DNA of 64,000 nt from Sinonovacula constricta. Its lineage: Eukaryota; Mollusca; Bivalvia; Cardiida; Solecurtidae. Positions 46,640 through 60,600 of this stretch are shown here, in pieces. The notes under the pieces are model-generated. The model made no database searches and had not been told where the DNA came from. It saw nothing but the letters and a program-made list of their open reading frames with translations. Within the stretch, counting starts at the first letter, position 1. Each line of letters opens with the position of its first letter. A program made the position numbers and the translations under genes. Where the stretch lies: NCBI GenBank assembly GCA_007844125.1, contig CM017572.1, positions 20,305,934-20,369,933 of the forward strand, given 5' to 3'.

Positions 46640-49600
46640 ACTATAAATAGCATGTTACACACAAGTGATGACCAGTATGGTATCATGTATGCACTGACAT
46701 GAAATTTGTCCTGGAAAAATTATTTTTAGTCCTGGAAATGTCCCGGACTTTTGTGTTGGCAGATCTGTATGAACCCTGTGTGCATATCTAGCATGGTATT
46801 TATGATGAATACTCAGCTGGACCCTCTTGCATCTTACAGCCTGTAGTTACTTTCAAACTTAATTGTGCAAACTGTTAGCCTTTTAAATTCAATAAAAATA
46901 ACAGGAGTGGAAGGGGCTCATAGACCCCTTGTCTCCTTGTTGAAAGCACTTTATTTAGCACTTTATCTGCCTGTTATCTGGTAATTTAAAGAAAAGATCA
47001 AAAGCATACATGAAAGTTTCAGTCATTTATGTAAAAAGCTGGCCTAATGTTTGGAAATTGCCAAATGGATCTATTTAATCCCTTATGTCAATGTGCAGTT
47101 CTGTATTGGTCACAATTATGGTGTATTGGCTAATGGAGGTATCATTTGATGTCAAGTATTAGTGATATGTTCATTAATCTCCCCCACTCACAATCCACAA
47201 CACAGTTCAGTGAAGGTCAGCTAGAAAGCCATCCTGCACACATTGGTGGTAATCGAATAAATGTTCATTAATTAAAGTGTAAGGGACCTTGATTTAACAA
47301 GAAAGTTCGTGACAGGTTACATCAGGTTTATTGTTCTTGATATCGTTTCATCGTTACAGGCACAACCATCAGATAACCGTAAGAGCTGAAATTAACAAAA
47401 GAACTTGATATAGTAATGATATAAGAAGGAAATTGCTGGCACAATGAAGTTCTAGACATAAATAATGGATTTATACAATGACAACAAGATTAAATGGTGT
47501 TAAAGTAGCTGTTTACATCACAAATACCATAAAATGCATATTGATTCCTGCTGAATTATGTAGCAAATATACTTTTATATGTGCATTTAAATATACGTTA
47601 CGACGTTAAACTGGTGTTTTGATTAAACTTTACACAAAGCACGTGCAACAGAAATTTTCAACAATAGCACTGACTTTACAAAGCAAATTTCAGCTTCAAA
47701 TGTCTATAACAGTATATGACACAACATATATGCAACACATTAGATATAAAAGTACATGAAAATACCTTATTCTTCCAACCAAGGTCCTTAAGTAATAAGA
47801 TTTTGACGTTTTATTTAAAAATAATAAACCGTTATTTTCATTTACGTTCATCAAGATCATTCAGACGTTTTAACAATAAAGCGCTTCGTGATATAAAGAT
47901 ACCCGGATGAAAGGTTACATTATAACAATTTATGTTTACAAGATCACAAGAATTAGCTCTAGTGAAACATAGACATTTACATAAAGGTCAAGTAATCTAA
48001 TAATTAGGACACAAATCAGTGACATATTGTTGATGATCAATATTGTTATCCATTTGTTTGATGTTTTTTTTATTCACATATATTTATAAGTAACTGTAAC
48101 ACACCTATACTTGTTATTGCAACTAATAGCTTGTAGAGATATAGATCTACTAAGGCCTACAGGTCAGCTGGAAGACTATCCCATATCAAAGTTTTTACAT
48201 TCAGTTCAATCCAAGTGAAGATGGGCTGATTTTTTAAGGAAAGAAACACTGTTTAAAAATGTTAATTTAATTTACAAGCTGAAGTTTGTAAGATATATTC
48301 CTTGTTTTAAACTTGCAGAAAATATCCGAAGAAAAAAACTTAAACATTGAATTTAATGCATACCTGCCATATGTAATTATATTATTAATTTTAAAAATCT
48401 TATACCATAAAGCAAAGGACTTTGTAGGTTCTTTTCCAAAATATTGATTTTTCAAAATGTGCAAAAGTACCTTTGGAAGACCTGATAAGCAGTCAAAAAG
48501 AATAGAATTAAAAGTAGGACTGTCCCTTTTAAACTCAATACTCATTTGTCCAATGACTCTTGAAGGCATACTAATCTTGTCTCTGTCAGCCATTCATCCA
48601 CCTGTGTGAACTTTATAGAATTACTTGTCTCAAATCTTTCAAAAGAATCATTTTGTCAAGTAGACATGCCTGTAAACTGTCTGAAAAGATTGTTGAAGAT
48701 GTGCCAAAATTGTTAGATAACAGTTCTGCAACTATTTCATAATGAATTCAAACTGTATCTATGGCTCACAGCCTGTACATTATTGGCTATGAAAAGGGAG
48801 CTTCATATTGGAAACCTGAAATGATTCAAAATCTGAGATACATTCAATGGTGATATGTTGATAGATCTGTCATGAATAAAGTATTGGACCTCATGCATTA
48901 TCAAAAGGAAATATACTGGGATTATACATTTTTTTTAATAGAAGTCCTAACCTAATTCTTTATGTTACTGCAACTATTTTCACGTAAGTCGGAAGTAGAT
49001 ATACATGTATGTGTGAGTGTGTGTGTATGTTGCAAGCTTTGTGTGTAAATTTAAGTATAGATATAGAATTTATTGGATGTATTGATTGTTTAGTAATTTT
49101 TGGGATTTTGGCGCCACATCCTACGACGTTGCTGTGAACGTCCATTTTCCCTATATGGCTATACAGGAAAACTTTGAAAATCTTCTTGTTGATATTTGGT
49201 TTATGTATTTGTTTGGTGGCCTTGTATCAAGATTGTTCAGTGAATTTTGATGCATAAAAAAACATGGCCACCATTGATGTAGCCATTGCCCCTCTAAAGA
49301 AAACTTTGAAAACCTTCTTGCCAGAGAGTACAAAAGTGAGAGTGCCAGTGCAAAGCACATTTGGCCTTGTTTGAGCACATTTAGATGTATTTGTAAATTA
49401 AATATAATGAGTTATTAAAGTTATTTCAGATAAAATGTATATTTTGTTAAAGCAAATGGGATACAAAAAAGCAACAATACATAAAGATAAAAATATTGTG
49501 TATAACTGTAAACACCCTATTGTTGAGCATGTACCTACATGACTTTTTGTAGACATATTCCCTGAGCCTCGGCAGATAATGATCAGGATCGTCATTATTT

Positions 49601-50283
49601 ACCGTGTCAGTTTTTGCTTAAAAAACTGAGAGTAGGTTAGAGATCCTTGACTACTTATTAAATCATTATATCCCGGTAATCAATAGTGCCAGACCACTGA
49701 CATGTTAAGTAGTTGTGAACAGCAGGATCTACAGGTTTGTTTTTCAGGGATCTCAGGCCAAACTTCTGGCATTGCTGTGTTAAATACCTGTGCCACAATA
49801 CATTCCTGGACCACTTTTCAATCAATTCATGTGCAGCAAATAGCCTGATTTCTTTACCTTTCTATTTATTGTATGGAGTGATAATTTAAAACTTATGTTG
49901 TGTTGAAGTTTCTGAACTATTTTTAACATACTATTATAACCACATCTGTGTCATGACAAACTTTTTCACAGTGGATAGATTTTCATGTTAATGATGAAGG
50001 ATTACAAAATGATGTTTAATTAATTGCAAGGTAAATCATTAAAAGGGCCACAGTATTTATAAATAATGGTAAGCCAATTGCGAGCCTATATTTTTCAGAA
50101 CTTTCCATACTATATGTTCTACTATGATTACAGATAAGTTAGGTGTAAATACATTTTTAATGTTACTGAAAATAAAAGTAAGCTGCTTTTGTTTATTGCT
50201 TTACAGTTGCTTTTAATTACTTTTGTTAAGTTTATATAAAGTTGTTAAACAATCTTTTATATTAAATACATATTGGTATTTTC
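46640..50283. other. no gene seen; dispersed repeat at 49150-49370
   Basis: AT-rich intergenic or leader-intron sequence. A copy of the dispersed repeat (GAAAACTTTGAAAATCTTCT, GTGGCC, AACATGGCCACC) lies at about 49150-49370. The frame on the minus strand at 48267-48593 resembles nothing known. Confidence 0.4.
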
Positions 50284-50455
50284 AGCTCACTTGAGTACCA
50301 GCTCAAGGTGAGCTTTTCTGAGATCCCTTCTTCAGTCTTACCTCACATGTCATGCAACATCAACAATTTGCTTGTGAATACACTAGAGGCTACATTAATG
50401 GCCCAATCTTCACCACACTTGGGTCAGAATGTTTGTCTGCAAGAAATCTTCAAAA
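50284..50455 (+). mobile_element. Pearl/HINE-like element, 5' fragment
   Basis: AGCTCACTTGAGTACCAGCT, then TTGCTTGTGAATACACTAGA and GGTCAGAATGTTTGTCTGCA. Truncated on the right. It lies 0.8 kb upstream of the LRRIQ3-type start codon. Confidence 0.65.
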
Positions 50456-51264
50456 CTGATATAGATGCATATTTTCTGTCAACAGATAATTTTTATCTAA
50501 AGATGAATCTGAGCATCAACAAGACAGATTTATATGATAATTTATGTGAAAATTTCCTGTCTAAATGTAAAAATCTAACAAGTTATAGATTCCAAATGGA
50601 TAAGATATGTATCATGCAAAGTTGTGCTTACAATAATTTGGCTTTGTTTTCATATTTTTCTTTATTAATTCCAGTGATTAAAAAACAAAAAAACAAAAAC
50701 AACCTTCCATTCTGTCATTTCACACGTTTACACTGATCACTACATTATATTGATAGAGTGAGAAATCAGAATAATTGCTATTTGACTTTTAGAATGAATC
50801 CAAACCAACCACACTTCTTTCACCACAAATGCTTTAGGCAAATTTTCTTATCAAAAGTAATGTATGTTATAATGTGCTATTGTCAGATAATTGAGACTTT
50901 AAAATCACACTTTGTTCATTATGGTTCAGAAAGAACTTAATTAATTTTGAATAAACTTTGAAATGTAGCACCATTTTGACAATTGTCTAACCTAGTAACA
51001 CTAAGTGCATAACATGTGTATTGTAAAAAACCTATTAGATTTATACATATGCTTGAACCAGTGATTATATCTGCTCTTGTGATAAACCCCCTGGGTTACC
51101 ATGGAACCGTATTGAGAGAGTACCAGCAAGAAAAAGTTAAAAGGATTATAACAAATATAGCATATATTTTTTTAAATCTAAATTTCGGATTACATCTTCC
51201 AGGTGACCCAGAGGTGACCCATCTCTAGGTAACACCAGCAACTGTAACCAAGCAACTGATTACA

Positions 51265-51654
51265 ATGGTCAGCATTCCAGACTGGACCAAGTTCCAGCGA
51301 CTCCATGAAACTGGGCGAGAGTCATCCAACATTGCCAGTCTTGACAAATATTACAAGCAACGAGAAGAAGAGACAATCAAACAGGCAGAAAATCAGGGAC
51401 TTTTAAAAACTGCCACAGTTGATTATCTTATACAAAAATGTGGTCAGGAAAATGTTCAGGTCAATGGACGCCGTGTGAAAGACGTGTCACAGTTGTATCT
51501 TGTTCGGCTGAGTGGAGTTCACTTAAGGAAGATCGGAGACTTATGTTACTGTGTGAACCTCAGGGTGTGTTTGCTGGGAAATAATTTTCTCACCAAGATT
51601 GATGGACTGGCTGCCTGCAGAAGTCTCATTAAGCTGGATCTTCACAGTAACCAG
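51265..51654 (+). CDS. LRRIQ3: LRRIQ3 homologue exon 1 (first coding)
   Basis: An acceptor-like CTTCCAG at 51196-51202 suggests that a non-coding leader is spliced on upstream. The exon encodes MVSIPDWTKFQRLHETGRES, a YYKQREEETIKQAENQ segment and the first leucine-rich repeats, ending LDLHSNQ at CAG|GTAATG. Its last 17 bases founded minisatellite B. Confidence 0.92.
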
Positions 51655-54600
51655 GTAATGGACAATGATTAGTAGATAAATGTCTTCAGAGTAACCAGGT
51701 TATGGACAGTGATTAGTAGATAAATGTCTTCACAGTAACCAGGTAATGGACTGTGGTTGGTAGATAATTGTCTTCACAGTAACCAGGTAATGAACTGTGG
51801 TTGGTAGATAAATGTCTTCACAGTAACCAGGTAATGGACAGTGACTGGTAGATAAATGTCTTCACAGTAACCAGGTAATGGACTGTGGTTGGTAGATAAT
51901 TGTCTTCACAGTAACCAGGTGATGGACTGTGGTTGGTAGATAAATATCTTCACAGTAACCAGGTAATGGACAGTGATTAGTAGATAAATGTCTTCACAGT
52001 AACCAGATAATGGACTGTGGTTGGTAGATAAATGTCTTCACAGTAACCAGGTAATGGACTGTGGTTGGTAGATAAATGTCTTCACAGTAACCAGGTAATA
52101 AACTGTGGTTGGTAGATAAATGTCTTCACAGTAACCAGGTAATGGACAGTGATTGGTAGATAAATGTCTTCACAGTAACCAGGTAATGGATTGTGGTTGG
52201 TAGATAAATGTCTTCACAGTAACCAGGTAATGGACTGTGGTTGGTAGATGAATGTCTTCACAGTAACCAGGTAATGGACTGTGGTTGGTAGATAAATACA
52301 TTCACAGTAACCAGGTAATGGACTGTGGTTGGTAGATAAATGTCTTCACAGTAACCAGGTAATGGACTGTGGTTGGTAGATAAATACATTCACAGTAACC
52401 AGGTAATGGACTGTGGTTGGTAGATAAATGTCTTCACAGTAACCAGGTAATGGACTGTGGTTGGTAGATAAATACATTCACAGTAACCAGGTAATGGACT
52501 GTGGTTGTAAGATAAATGTCTTCACAGTAACCAGGTAATGGACTGTGGTTGGTAGATAAATACATTCACAGTAACCAGGTAATGGACTGTGGTTGGTAGA
52601 TAAATGTCTTCACAGTAACCAGGTAATGGACTGTGGTTGGTAGATAAATACATTCACAGTAACCAGGTAATGGACTGTGGTTGTAAGATAAATGTCTTCA
52701 CAGTAACCAGGTAATGGACTGTGGTTGGTAGATAAATACATTCACAGTAACCAGGTAATGGACTGTGGTTGGTAGATAAATGTCTTCACAGTAACCAGGT
52801 AATGGACTGTGGTTGGTAGATAAATACATTCACAGTAACCAGGTAATGGACTGTGGTTGTAAGATAAATGTCTTCACAGTAACCAGGTAATAAACTGTGG
52901 TTGGTAGATAAATGTCTTCACAGTAACCAGGTAATGGACAGTGATTAGTAGATAAATGTCTTCACAGTAACCAGGTAATTGACTGTGATTAGTAGATAAA
53001 TACATTCACAGTAACCAGGTAATGGACTGTGGTTGTAAGATAAATGTCTTCACAGTAACCAGGTAATGGACAGTGATTAGTAGATAAATGTCTTCACAGT
53101 AACCAGGTAATGGACTGTGGTTGGTAGATAAATGACTTCACAGTAACCAGGTAATGGACTGTGGTTGGTAGATAAATACATTCACAGTAACCAGGTAATG
53201 GACTGTGGTTGTTAGATAAATGTCTTCACAGTTACCAGTTAATGAACTGTGGTTGGTAGATAAATGTCTTCATAGTTACCAGTTAATGAACTGTGGTTGA
53301 TGGATTAATGTCTTCACAGTAACATGTAATGGACTATGTTTGGTCGATAATTGTGTTCACAGTAACCAGGTTATGAACTGTGGTTGGTGGATAATTATGT
53401 TCACAGTAACCAGGTAATGGACTGTGGTTGTTGGATAACTATGCTCACAGTAACCAGGTAATGAACTGTGGTTGGTGGATAATATGTTCACAGCAACCAG
53501 GTAATGGATTGTGGTGGGTGGATAATTATGTTCACATTAACCAGGCAATGGACTGTGGTGGGTGGATAATTATGTTCACAGTTACCAGGTAATGGACTGT
53601 GGTGAGTGGATAATTATGTTCACAGTAACCAGGTAATGAACTGTGGTTGGTAGATAAATGTCTTCACAGTAACCAGGTAATGGACTGTGGTTGGTGGATA
53701 ATTGTGGTCTCAGTAATCAGGTAATGGACTGTGGTTTTAAAGTTACAATGGAATGTGGTCTTAAAGTTAAAGCCCCCCTCCAACCCCCAAAATGATGTGA
53801 GAGATTTATGATTTTTAAGCAGGGGAGGAGTCAGGGATATTCATATGCCATCAGATTACAGTTCTAATTTATCATTTTACTTTTTCTTGACTATCCACTG
53901 AATTGCTTAAAACATCTGTTTGGACTTGGATGGTAACATTCTGGAGCATTGTGTAATAAACAGTCTTGCCCTAAGCAGGTGTATTGGTTTGGAGACCTTC
54001 TTATCCCAAACCATAATTAATCTACCATAGAGCATAGCTATCAAATGTCAACTTAGTAGGATTGTAACATTTTTGTGTACAAGTTAATTATTACTATGAT
54101 TAAAAGTTGTGTGTATTTATTTTACATGATTAATGGGAAACAATCTACCATATTTCTCAGCATCTAACTGTGTAGGTTTGTGTCCCAGGTATCATGGCCC
54201 ACACTAACATGCATTATTTTAGTTTATAATCCCTGTTACAGCTGTCAACATTACCTGGTATTGCATTTTGGTCCAGTTTGCGGAACCTAAAATTCCTCCA
54301 TCTCCATGACAACCCGCTAGGCAAGTATGAGAACCTGCAGAACTTGGCCACGTGTCCAAACCTGGTGGCGCTCACTATGTATGACACCCCGATAAGCCTC
54401 AAACGGAACTACCGGCACCATGTGGTCAACAGTATCTGGTCACTCAAGGTAACTCTTAACACTTTACACTTGAACCACTTATGAGTCCTCACTTATCTTT
54501 CCCTTTCAGAATGTTTTTGTTGTTGTTTTCAATGAATTGAATTATGAAAGAATTCAATACTGCAAAAGTTTGAACTACTGCTTTGTAACCATACCAATAC

Positions 54601-57600
54601 AATCTTATTACACCACCACAGCAAACTTTGAATTATGTATATTTTATATTATGTTTAATATCAATTCCCCTTTAACTTTGAATTTTGTTATTTTGTAATG
54701 CACCACTGATAACAGAAGGTGTTACCTTGTTATTACATCTTTACCAAATAAAGCCAAGTGACTGTACCAGTTTTACACCAGACAAAAATGTCAGATTACT
54801 ATTTTTACATATTAAATTATGATAAATATTATAAGAGTTGCATTTCGTAGACAAAAAAAACAACTAATGCAGTTTACCCAACTGATGCTTATAAAGTGTG
54901 GTTTGGGATGCAGGAAGCAGCTTGCATTCCAAGCCCCGCTTGGTATAGGGCACAGAAAGAGTCCATGGAATCACAACATTGACATATTTGCCATTCAAAC
55001 ATACTAATTATTAACTTAAACGATATGGGGTAAATTAGAGAACAAAACTGCAAAAAATTCACAAAAAATATCTTGTGAAAAAAAAGGAGTTTATGTGAGC
55101 TCCAGTGTCACTGCACCCAGAACATTCGGAAATGGTCTAAAAACAGTAGTTTTGGTGGTAGTTGGAATAAAAACAAGGGCATTTTAGGAATTTTGTAGAC
55201 TATTATGAAAGAAAATGTATAGCCCTTGTAAATAAACTGTTCCATAGATTTTGTTTTATTCAACAGCATGTTAATTACTTAAATAGTTGTATAATAAAAT
55301 AAATCTTTGTCTTCATACAGGCGTATACCACTAGCACATAATATTTTGGAGGATCCCTTTTGTGGGGGGCGTCCGTGGCCGAGTGATTAGAGTCACTGAC
55401 TTAAAACTCCACAGCCCTCCACAACGTGGGTTGGAGTCTCTGTCATGGTGAAAACTTCCATGTAGGAGGTTTTTCAGCTAACCAGTGGTACGCTGGTGGT
55501 TTTACCCAAGCATAAGTCTTTCTCCACCAATCAGTAGCTGGACGTCGCCAATATGACCATAATTGTGTCGGTGTGATGTAAGAAAAAACAAAAACAAAAA
55601 TATCCTTTCGCGTGACTGGCTTTTGAAAAAGGGTCAACTTTAAATTACTTTGCACTGGAGACTTAATCACTTAGTCAAAGGCAAATATTAACTTTACTGA
55701 CTGTACACAAATATTTACTGATGCTAGGTCCTCATGAATTTGGAAACAAGTGCTGCTGAACAAATAGTTTACCAAAATGCTTGACATTAGTTAGATCAAA
55801 GAAATAATTCTACATTCTACTATTGTGGCCTTAATAAAAAAGCACAGTCATCTTTTGACATCTTTAAATGTATTTGAGTTAATATGAAACAAATTAAAGA
55901 AGAAAAAAATGTATACGGTTTTTTACTGTAATAAATAGTTTATTCTAGGGTTGTGGTTCTTTTGAATTCAAACTTGGCACAGTGTGTTTATAGTAACATA
56001 TAGTAAGAACAGAACACCTTAAAGCCAATGTTCTTTACAGGATCAGAAATGTTCTTTTTGCTGTAGTAAGTTTAGTAAATATGGTTTTACCACAAGAAAG
56101 TGTAAGTTTAGTAAATATGATTTTACCACAAGAAAGTGTTAAACACATAAATAACAATCACAAGTTTATAAAAATATAAATTATAGTATCTGTATAATAT
56201 ACACTGTATACCTCCAGGCATTGGACCACTATGTTGTGTCAGATGAAGAGATAATTGAGGATGCTGTATTTGGAGGACAGTTTGCTGCCAAGAATCAAGC
56301 ATTCAGGATTACAATATTCTATCATACATCTGAGGTATGTAAATTTGTTTTGGTCTGGTCTGGTAATCTCCTTTGACTTTGATCTGGTCAGCAGAGTACC
56401 ATGTGCCAAGACAACATCTACCAAGAAGCTTGTAAACAGTTCACATGTCATATTATCTAGCCTGGAAAATGGATGGCTAACCACAAACCCCTAAAAAACT
56501 TTGCTCAGAGCCATGTGGTATGCTCTAACATGCTCCATTCTGGCATAGGTCACACAGTTAGAAAAATGTGATCTGGAGAGCAGTCAAGGGTTAAATCCCA
56601 TGGTTAAATTTATGTGACATTTTGTGGTAGATGTATTGTGTCAGTGTTCATGGTATTTTATCACAGTGAAGGCTGCATTTATCTGGTTTAATAGTGGCCC
56701 AGTACAAACAGACTACCAAATCAGGCTCAACATTATTTGCTGATAAGCCTCAGTCAGTTTTTAAAACAAAACAGTCCAATCAACTATGTATACTTACAAT
56801 TTGGAAATGACATCAGAAAACAGTAATGACATAATTTGAAGCAATACTGGCCACCTTAAAATATTGGGGGTGGGGGAGCATATAGTCGCTGCTTCATCCA
56901 TCCGTCTGTCTTTTATGCTTTTGTCCTGCCTATATCTCAGCAACTGCTGGCCTGAATTCAATGATCTTTTTGAGAAGCTTCACCAAAAAATTGAAATGTG
57001 CATATTGTCAACAATTTCCGTTTTGAAGATTTTTATGGAGTTATTGCCCCTTTTTAATTTAAGTATAATGTGATATAGGACCATTCTTGTCCGGATATTT
57101 CTCTGCAAACACCAGTTGGACTTCAATGATACTTTATGGGAAGCTTTGCTAATAAGTGCAGATGTGCATATCATCAGCACATTCTGGTTTAATGGTTTTT
57201 CACTGAGTTATTGGCCTTTTCATTTTCTATATAAAGTATAATACAATCTGTCTGTCCAAATGCTTTTGTCAGGGCTATCTCAGCACCCACTGGTTTAAAT
57301 TGAACAAAACTTTATGGAAAGTTTCACCAAAGCAATGAAATGCGAATATTGTCAACACTTTATGGGACGCTTTGCTAACTAGTGCAGATGTGCATATCGT
57401 CAGCACATTCTGGTTTGGTGATTTTTCACAGAGTTGTTGGCCTTTAAATTTTCTATAAAGTATCTACACGTCAGTCAACATTCATTAAATGACATCTCTC
57501 CAGAAAAAGCTGGGCCATATTTAACCATTCTTATTCATAAGCTTCAGTACACAGGGGGAAAGATCAGTTGTTCAAAGAATTTTCATACATAAAAAAAGGC

Positions 57601-60600
57601 CACCAGGGGTGTGGCTACTTTCCTACATAGCTATGTATAGTAAAACTTTAAAAAGTCTTCTTGTTAGAAACTCTAAGATCTAGAGTTCTGATGTTTGGTT
57701 TGAAAGTTCCTTGAATTGCCTTTATCAAGAGTGTTAAAAAAAATGAGTTATAGCGCTTTGATTTAGCTACATGTAGTACATTTTCCTGTGTCCCTGTAAT
57801 TTTCCTGGTAGCATCCATTGGTTCCATCGATATCTTGTTTTAGACTGCCACACTAAACAAGTAATTTTATTGGGATAATAAATATGAAAAAATATTAAAT
57901 GGTCCTTGTGTATACTTTATATATTGAAAAAGCACAGAAAAAAGGTATAAACATGACAGTTAAAACGAGAAAGTGAAAACAAGAAAGTTCAAGTGGTATG
58001 TTATCTGTGTAATGCAGAGTTTTACCTATGGGGAAGAGTTGGCACTGTTGAAGGATATAGGACTGAAGATCAACACCATTCTAGCCCATCATTCCCCAGT
58101 ACTGATCGTACAGAAATTCATCAGGGGATATCTCACAAGAAAAAGGTAATTGGTTTTGTTGTTGTTGTTGTTTTATGAAACCAAACACAGTTGTTGGAAA
58201 ATTGGCAAATGTTAAATTGTTATTGGTAGAGGATAGTCAAAACAAATTTCTTCTATGTTTGCAATGCTTAGTTTCCATTTTGTTTGCAATGCTTGATTTA
58301 TTTTCTAATGACTACAGCTGTAATCTTATATAATAAAAATAGCTTGTTTTTTGAGATGATAACATCCCACTTAAAATCGAATGGTTGTATGGTTGATGTT
58401 TCCAGGTATGGCAAGGTGAGGCCTGTATCCACGGTGAAGTTGGAAGGTGGAAGTGGCTTACCTGTGGTGCCCTCTGACCAAGTCCCGCCCCCACCCAGCT
58501 CCTCTCCAGTGCCAGTGAGATTTTTTAAATACTTTTTTAAGTTTCCACCTTGGTTATTTGTTTTTAATGTCATTTCCCTATCAATATGTCCAAAAACTTT
58601 ATTGGTTTTCATATGTTCTTTCCACTGCATTTTGGAACCAACTGTTAAGATTGTTTTTATGTATAAATAATATCAACACCGTATTAGTTATTGAACAAAA
58701 TGTTGGCTATCATTAAAAGATCCCAAGATGCGTATCGAGATCAAATCACTTGTGCATCACTGTTTGAATGCTTACCATCAATGTTTTCATCCAGACGTCA
58801 ATCTGGCCATGGATGATTGTACAGACAAGTTGATATTTGTATTTATCTTTAATAGGCATGCTCTTTAGGATTTTAGTGGCATATTCTATAAACAACTTGC
58901 ACTGCACTAGTTGAGCCAAAGAACAAAACAGGTTCACTCTTTTTATAATTCTGTTATGACCAAACATATAAAGCTCTTTTATGAAAAATGTACATTTTGC
59001 GCCATTTTTAGTTTAATAACTGCATGTACAATGCAGATGTAATAGATACATGTATGAATGTATTATATGCAGCATGAACCAGCTGTGTCCGAGTTGGCAG
59101 CAAATGACCAGAATGAGGCAGATATTGATCACATGAACAAGGTACAAAGAGGGTCATCTGCTGCTTATAGTGAGACAACATCCTACCAGAGACAGCCAGA
59201 GGTAATATTTATCATGACTATATTCATTCTTTTTATCATCTCCATCATCAACTTCCTTTTCCCGGTTACCATTACCTGTGTGGTTTTATCTTGTTAATTT
59301 CTTCATCACAATATAAACCTGCAAAAAAGTCCATAAGCATTTTAAAGTGCTTCCAAAGTTATAGGTCTATTATCTTTGGAAAAAATTGTCTGTTGAGTTC
59401 TTAATTTTGTTTACAATTATATTTTTTTATTGTCTTATTAATTTATGAATAAATGCACCAATTACATTACATTTTTGAACCAGATCCTTTCAATTTCATT
59501 TACCTTAAATGTATGACTGCTCACATTGCAGGGGTACCAAGGACCTTTCCCCACTCCCATGGACATGGCCTACATGCGCTATGAGCCAGAAAGTCCCGCT
59601 GATGGATCACCACGGAAACGGAAAAACTTGTGCATCAATCTTGCCAAACTTCAATCAGGCACATTCTCCAGTCTGTATGATGAACAAATTGCCACAGAGA
59701 CCATGATGCCTACGGAGTCATTGGAGCGATTGGAGGTGTCATCAAGGAAGAAAGGGAAAAAGAAGAAAGAGAAAATGCCTCAGAGACGGGTTGTGAAAAG
59801 CGTTAAGCAGTTCTTTGGTCCAGTGATGGATTCTGCCCCAACACCAGACAGCGATGAAAAGCTTGATGATGAGGAGGATTCGCCAGTTACACAGTATCGG
59901 TTACGTGGAATCCAACCAAAGATAGCAATCATCGATCCAGTGACAGAGATGATACTTCAAAAACAGGAAGCTGGGCGATTGGTTCGGGATGCAGAGTATG
60001 AGCATCACAGGTACCTACAGAGCTTGCCAACACCTCGAGCAAAAGTACAGAAAAAGATAAATAATGATCAGAGGATTTTCTCACGGGTGCATGGAACAAT
60101 GGGAATGTCTTGTTTGTTTGCTGTGCATCAAGCGTACAAGGACAGGGAAAAAGCAGAGAGAACAGCACAAAAAATGGAACATATTCTTAGCATGAGGGAT
60201 GATAGAGAGCGTGCAAAGGAGAGAATAAAAATGTATCATGATGAAAAGAGGAGCACAGCCTTGAAGCAGAGAGATGTCGAGAGGGCCAAGACAATAGAGA
60301 TGTTAGAAAAGCGTGAAATGACACGCTTAAGTTATTTGGATAAGCGACAAGAAATCAAGAGCAAGTCCACTGATCTGACAAAAACATTTAAACAGGATTA
60401 CACTTTTATCACAGAATTTAGCAACCAGCACACTTCTGTGTCAAACGCTCTCATGCGCCATGACAGACAAGCCAAGAATGAAGACACCCTGCAGGCCAAG
60501 GCTGACCTGGTGCAAGGCTTGAGTGCGGTTGAGGCAGAACAGAAGGAAGTGGTTAAGAAATACCTTGAACATCGCCAGCTGATGCGGCAGACTGAGTCAG

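Noticed and set aside
58298..58630. 110-residue minus-strand frame over LRRIQ3 exon 5
   Set aside because: It is antisense to an exon with good splice sites and phase continuity; its own composition is not protein-like.
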